From: Emticicia sp031378715
GTDB lineage: Bacteria; Bacteroidota; Bacteroidia; Cytophagales; Spirosomataceae
Length of the DNA: 10,431 bases
Direction of reading: 5' to 3'
NCBI GenBank assembly: GCA_031378715.1
Contig: JANNEN010000427.1
Location: 1 to 10,431, forward strand
Below, one piece after another: positions 6,894 through 10,431 of the stretch (positions are counted from its first letter, which is position 1; each line of letters starts with the position of its first letter). A model generated the notes under the pieces. The model saw only the letters and a program-made list of their open reading frames with translations. It had not been told where the DNA came from and did no database searches. The position numbers and the translations under genes were made by a program.

Positions 6894-7076
6894 TTGAGCA
6901 AAAAACTGTCGAAAGAGGATAGAAAGAAATTGTTGGAAGTTTTAAAAAATATAGAAAAAGCCAAAGAGTCCATCGCCAAAGATGAAGGAAAGAATTACAA
7001 AGAAATCATGAAAAAATCGGGTGAAGTTGCCAGTTGGCTTTACAAGATTGTCAGAATGATGGAGTTCTTGGCATAA
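6894..7076 (+). CDS. Small Lys/Glu-rich helical protein, unknown, upstream of XRE regulator
   Basis: The frame from TTG 6894 gives 60 residues, almost all predicted helical and rich in Lys and Glu (KKLSKEDRKKLLEVLKNIEK ... IAKDEGKNYKEIMKKSG), ending in a more hydrophobic stretch, VASWLYKIVRMMEFLA. The start is uncertain: the only upstream ATG in this frame (6816) is separated by the TAA at 6888, and the next ATG lies deep inside, near 7007. It ends 14 bp before the XRE regulator on the same strand, so the two are probably cotranscribed. The regular helical periodicity and lack of stops suggest real coding sequence, but the family is not recognised. It could be a small partner of the regulator or the tail of a nonsense-mutated gene together with the 6816-6890 ORF. 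Confidence 0.5.
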   Translation: MSKKLSKEDRKKLLEVLKNIEKAKESIAKDEGKNYKEIMKKSGEVASWLYKIVRMMEFLA

Positions 7077-7090
7077 ACCAAAAGTGAATC

Positions 7091-7390
7091 ATGCACATCG
7101 GAAAAGTAATCAAAGAAGCAAGACTCGAAAAAGGTTATAGCCAGTCGGAACTTGCTCAAAAAACGGGTATTTCTAATTCATATTTATCTCAAATTGAGTC
7201 CGAAAAACAAGACCCAAGTCTTGAAACTATGGAGCAATTGAGTGCGGCTTTAGATGTGCCTACTTATATTTTATTCTTCAAAGCAATGCAAGAAGAAAAC
7301 ATACAAAATCCTGATAATAAGCGTTTTGTGCGTGAGATAAAAAGAGCGATGCAAGGAATTGTCGATGAACTCTACTCAGAAAAGGCATAA
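7091..7390 (+). CDS. XRE-family helix-turn-helix transcriptional regulator
   Basis: The 99-residue protein carries a complete Cro/C1-type HTH domain at residues 3-63: the first helix IGKVIKEARLEKG, helix 2 SQSELAQKTG (17-26), the recognition helix SNSYLSQIESEKQDPS (28-43) and helices 4-5, LETMEQLSAALDVPTYILF. The layout resembles SinR/ClgR-like DNA-binding domains. The remaining 35 residues are charged and helical (DNKRFVREIKRAMQGIVDEL) and may mediate dimerisation. It is the last gene of a small + strand cassette with the helical protein ending 14 bp upstream, and is followed six bases later by a strong terminator. Small XRE proteins in such cassettes often repress their own operon; autoregulation here is inference. 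Target genes are unknown. Confidence 0.93.
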   Translation: MHIGKVIKEARLEKGYSQSELAQKTGISNSYLSQIESEKQDPSLETMEQLSAALDVPTYILFFKAMQEENIQNPDNKRFVREIKRAMQGIVDELYSEKA

Positions 7391-7395
7391 AAAAT

Positions 7396-7421
7396 GCGAT
7401 TTATCAAAATCGCCTTTTTTT
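7396..7421. terminator. Bidirectional intrinsic terminator between convergent genes
   Basis: GCGATTT (7396-7402) and AAATCGC (7407-7413) form a 7-bp stem with loop ATCA, followed by seven T (7415-7421) for the + strand. A run of six A at 7389-7394 gives the minus strand a T-tract as well. It lies between the XRE gene stop (7390) and the stop of the minus-strand TonB receptor (7429), so it can serve both. Confidence 0.85.
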
Positions 7422-7428
7422 AAAATTC

Positions 7429-10400
7429 TCAAAAACTCAACCGCAGCCCCAATTGCCCTTGCCAGCGAGAAGAAATCGGGTCAATTTGCCACGGCGTAGT
7501 GGTCGGATTATTGAATTGAAAACTCGGTTTTCCGTTTACTTCGTTTACATAAGTTAGTAATTGATACCCCGAATTGGTGGTATTTGGTACAAATTTTTGC
7601 TTGCCGTATTCTTTATTTATCAAGTTTAAAAAGTTGATTAAATCAAAAGTAATTTCGAGTTTCTGATTTCCTCGCAAACCGATTTTTTGGGTCAATCGCA
7701 AATCCAAGTTATGGTTCCACGGTGTGCGTCCGCCGTTGCGTTCGCTTACTTTTCCACGATTTTTGTTTAGATAATCGTACTTACTGATATAGTCCTCAAA
7801 TTGTTGGGCTTGTTGGGCGGCAGTAGCAATAATTTTGCCCGTTGCATCTTTCAAATCGGTGTATTGCAACTCGCTTCCTGTGGTCGGAATGTACGCCAAA
7901 TCATTGGTTGGAGAGCCATCACGGTTATAATCTCCCGCATAAATATAACTAAATGGCGAGCCACTTACGCCCGTATAAATAACTGATAATGAGCTTGTTA
8001 GGTATTTATTCCAAGTTTTTTCGTAGTCAGCAAACATTGCAATTTTATGCCGAATGTCAAAATTAGAGTAACTCATCGCAGGGTTATTTACATTAGTCGT
8101 TTGGTTCCATTCCCAGTTGGCTTGGTGCGACACCCGCACGCCATTCATTACATCTCTCGACTCGCCATAATTGTACGAAACCGATGTATTCAGTTTCTCA
8201 AAAAATGTTTTTCGTAGGCTTGTTGTGATATTATAGCGATAGCCTTGACGAGAATTTGTGAGCAAAAACACACTCGTAAAAGCGGGATTAATGCGTTGAG
8301 CATCGCCACTGCCAACATAAATATCTCGGTTATCATTGCCCGCAAACTGCTTCACATTTGGCTTCAAATTTAGGTTTTGGTGCAAAATATCGTACAAAGT
8401 TTTGGTGTAAAGTCCTTCTACTGTCAGCATAAAACCCTTGGGCAGTTGCATATCGAGTGCCAAATTTGACCGCCACACTCGGGGCAATTTAAAATCAGGG
8501 TCAATCACATTTATTTCACGCTTGACCGAACTTGAAGTGTTCAACGAAACCACATCTAATGTTTGAGGAATGACCGTCGTTGGGCGAATATCGACATTGC
8601 CAAATTGCTGTCCGTTGTATAAATAATTATAGGCAAACCACGCAAAAGGTACTCTTCCCGAAAACACCCCACTTCCGCCACGAAGCTGTATTTTTTTGTT
8701 ATTATCTAATTGCCAATTAAACCCAAAACGTGGGCTAATGACTACATTTGACTTGATTTTTGAACTAAAACGGCTAAATTCGGGCGTTTTTGTAACATCG
8801 GCACTCAAATTAGTTTCGTCAGGAAATATGCCAGTTTCGAGGCGAAGTCCCGCTGAAACATTAATTTTCGAGGTCAAATTAAACTCATCTTGCACATAAA
8901 AATTCATCAAGAAAGCCCTAAAATTTGCTGATGGATTTTGCTGGTTGTATTCCCTCGTGTTTTCGCCAAAGTGATACGTTCCTCTAATGCGGGAAGGTTT
9001 TTCTGCCAAGAAATTATCAATACTCGAATACGCCCAGCGACCATTCCACGGCGTGATAAATGAATACTGAAAGTTATAAAGTTCGTTGTGCGTGCCGAAA
9101 GTCAGAGAGTGATTTTTGAAGTAAACATTTAGATTATCAGTAATTTCGACCGAGTTTTGTTTCATTCCAAAAACCGCTGCTTCTCGATAGCTACCCAAGA
9201 AAATCGTTCCCGAAGTTTTGTAGGTTATCTCGGTATGCGGAAAAACATCACCTGGCGTATCTCGTGTATCATGGACTTGACTTACGCCCGCAATGAGTTT
9301 ATTAAAAACCCGATTGGAAATTCGGGTACTGAGTTCGGTTGCCAAACTGTACGTTTTGCTGAAATGGGTAAACGCCTGACTACCAAAATTCATAATTGTT
9401 GGTCCACGGGTGAGGTTTTCGGCTTGGGCATTTACGAAATTGTAGCGAATAACCAACTTGTTTTTATCGTTCAAATTGGCATCAAGTCGCAAAAACGCCT
9501 TGGTATTTTTGGTTTTTAACTCGAATTTATCGTAACTACCTACATCATAATTATATTTTGTTTTCAAGAATGTGCTAATACGCTCCATGTCCGCTACCGA
9601 AAAAATAGATTGATTAGCTCCCGCTTCAAACAAAACTGGCTCGTTGCGAGTCGAATATTCAAAATTTCCAAAATAAAATAGTTTATTTTTCTTGAAAGCT
9701 CCGCCCAAACTTACGCCCGTCTGGTAATCACCAAAAGCAAGGCGTTTGCTGGTTGAGCCACCATCGTTGAGTTTGGCAGTTGTATATTGATTTTTCGAGA
9801 AATTATAAACCGTTCCGTGCGTTTGGTTCGTGCCACTTTTCGTAACGGCATTGATACTACCGCCCGTAAAACTGCCGATACTGACATCATAAGGCGATAA
9901 ATTGACCTGAATTTCCTCCAAAACGTCCATACTGATAGGTTGTGTGCGAGATAAAGCCCCAGGCGTACCCGAAGCCACCGAGCCGCCCGCCCCACTCGTA
10001 GGTTCTTGAAAACCGAAGGCATCATTGTGGGCAATGCCATCAATGCTGAGGTTATTATAACGGTAATTACTACCACCAAACGAGTTCAGATTGCCCGCCG
10101 CCATCGTTCGGGTAGCATCTTGAATACTTCGATTAAGGCTCGGCAATTTATCTAAATTAGTGATGTTGGTAGCAGTTCCCTTGCGTTTGTCATTGATAAA
10201 ATCGTTTTTGCCCGATTTCACAATTACCTCACTCAATGCCCGTGAAGCATTTTTCAGTACCAAATTATACGATTTGTTAGAACCCAACTCCAAATAAATA
10301 TCTGATAACGAATCGGTTTCGTAACCCACAAAACTCGCCACAATCAAATAAGGTCCACCACTGCGAAGATTGGGCAAATTGAACCGCCCATTTTCCTGAG

Positions 10401-10431
10401 TTGAGATACCGTATTGACTGCCCGTAGGCAC
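7429..10431 (-). CDS. Oar-like TonB-dependent outer-membrane receptor, N-terminus outside window
   Basis: The frame is open at the right edge; the first visible codon is only an internal GTG, so the signal peptide and the beginning of the first domain are missing. Of 1000 visible residues, 1-60 are the end of a carboxypeptidase-regulatory-like domain (GRFNLPNLRSGGPYLIVASFVGYE). Residues about 68-210 are the plug: SEVIVKSG, LPSLNRSIQDATR, YNNLSIDGIAHNDAFGF, PISMDVLEEIQVNLSPYDV and GSFTGGSINAVTKSGTN, the signature of the Oar group of TonB-dependent receptors. From about 210 to the end come alternating amphipathic strands and aromatic residues typical of the 22-strand barrel, finishing in GQLGLRLSF with the C-terminal Phe of an outer-membrane insertion signal. 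Full length is expected to be around 1,080-1,100 residues. Such receptors import a ligand with energy from TonB-ExbB-ExbD; the ligand is not known, and no SusD-like partner or regulator is visible downstream. The gene ends at the shared terminator. Confidence 0.93.
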   Translation of the reverse strand: MPTGSQYGISTQENGRFNLPNLRSGGPYLIVASFVGYETDSLSDIYLELGSNKSYNLVLKNASRALSEVIVKSGKNDFINDKRKGTATNITNLDKLPSLNRSIQDATRTMAAGNLNSFGGSNYRYNNLSIDGIAHNDAFGFQEPTSGAGGSVASGTPGALSRTQPISMDVLEEIQVNLSPYDVSIGSFTGGSINAVTKSGTNQTHGTVYNFSKNQYTTAKLNDGGSTSKRLAFGDYQTGVSLGGAFKKNKLFYFGNFEYSTRNEPVLFEAGANQSIFSVADMERISTFLKTKYNYDVGSYDKFELKTKNTKAFLRLDANLNDKNKLVIRYNFVNAQAENLTRGPTIMNFGSQAFTHFSKTYSLATELSTRISNRVFNKLIAGVSQVHDTRDTPGDVFPHTEITYKTSGTIFLGSYREAAVFGMKQNSVEITDNLNVYFKNHSLTFGTHNELYNFQYSFITPWNGRWAYSSIDNFLAEKPSRIRGTYHFGENTREYNQQNPSANFRAFLMNFYVQDEFNLTSKINVSAGLRLETGIFPDETNLSADVTKTPEFSRFSSKIKSNVVISPRFGFNWQLDNNKKIQLRGGSGVFSGRVPFAWFAYNYLYNGQQFGNVDIRPTTVIPQTLDVVSLNTSSSVKREINVIDPDFKLPRVWRSNLALDMQLPKGFMLTVEGLYTKTLYDILHQNLNLKPNVKQFAGNDNRDIYVGSGDAQRINPAFTSVFLLTNSRQGYRYNITTSLRKTFFEKLNTSVSYNYGESRDVMNGVRVSHQANWEWNQTTNVNNPAMSYSNFDIRHKIAMFADYEKTWNKYLTSSLSVIYTGVSGSPFSYIYAGDYNRDGSPTNDLAYIPTTGSELQYTDLKDATGKIIATAAQQAQQFEDYISKYDYLNKNRGKVSERNGGRTPWNHNLDLRLTQKIGLRGNQKLEITFDLINFLNLINKEYGKQKFVPNTTNSGYQLLTYVNEVNGKPSFQFNNPTTTPWQIDPISSRWQGQLGLRLSF

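Noticed and set aside
9157..9519. A 120-codon open frame on the plus strand inside the TonB receptor gene
   Set aside because: It lies opposite the continuous beta-barrel coding region and its translation has no recognisable pattern. It is a shadow of the real gene.

Overview
The window looks like chromosomal DNA of a Bacteroidota bacterium, probably Cytophagales-like (inference). The reasons are two protein types typical of that phylum (a macroglobulin-like/TonB-plug hybrid and an Oar-type TonB-dependent receptor) and a good match to the Bacteroidota promoter pattern TTTG-N20-TAnnTTTG. No rRNA, tRNA or CRISPR array is visible. Two genes run off the edges: an M16-family peptidase on the left (+) and an Oar-like TonB receptor on the right (-).

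Layout. 1-2235: 3' part of a two-lobed M16 zinc-peptidase homologue. 2236-2427: a non-coding gap holding a short MITE-like element with terminal inverted repeats and an apparent target duplication, which seems to have landed inside the peptidase gene's terminator. 2428-5222: a probable two-gene operon, with a cell-envelope protein carrying macroglobulin-like and TonB-plug domains followed 8 bp later by a four-helix membrane protein. 5291-6029: an XisH/XisI pair, relatives of the Anabaena fdxN-element excision controlling factors, in which xisH is broken by a one-base frameshift. 6069-6599 (-): a CvpA-family membrane protein with its own promoter, convergent with xisI. 6770-7390: a small cassette of short ORFs ending in an XRE-family helix-turn-helix regulator. 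7396-7421: a bidirectional terminator. 7429-10431 (-): the TonB receptor.

The flanking genes are cell-envelope functions: outer-membrane transport, periplasmic proteolysis and surface macroglobulin-like proteins. The middle (about 5.2-7.4 kb) is accessory in character, with the orphan XisH/XisI pair and the small-ORF/XRE cassette. The points most worth attention are the terminator split by the small element, the frameshifted xisH next to an intact xisI and away from any visible recombinase, and the in-frame stop between the short ORFs upstream of the XRE regulator. I found no complete new multi-gene system. The XisH/XisI pair is the nearest to one, because its role outside heterocyst-forming cyanobacteria is not established.
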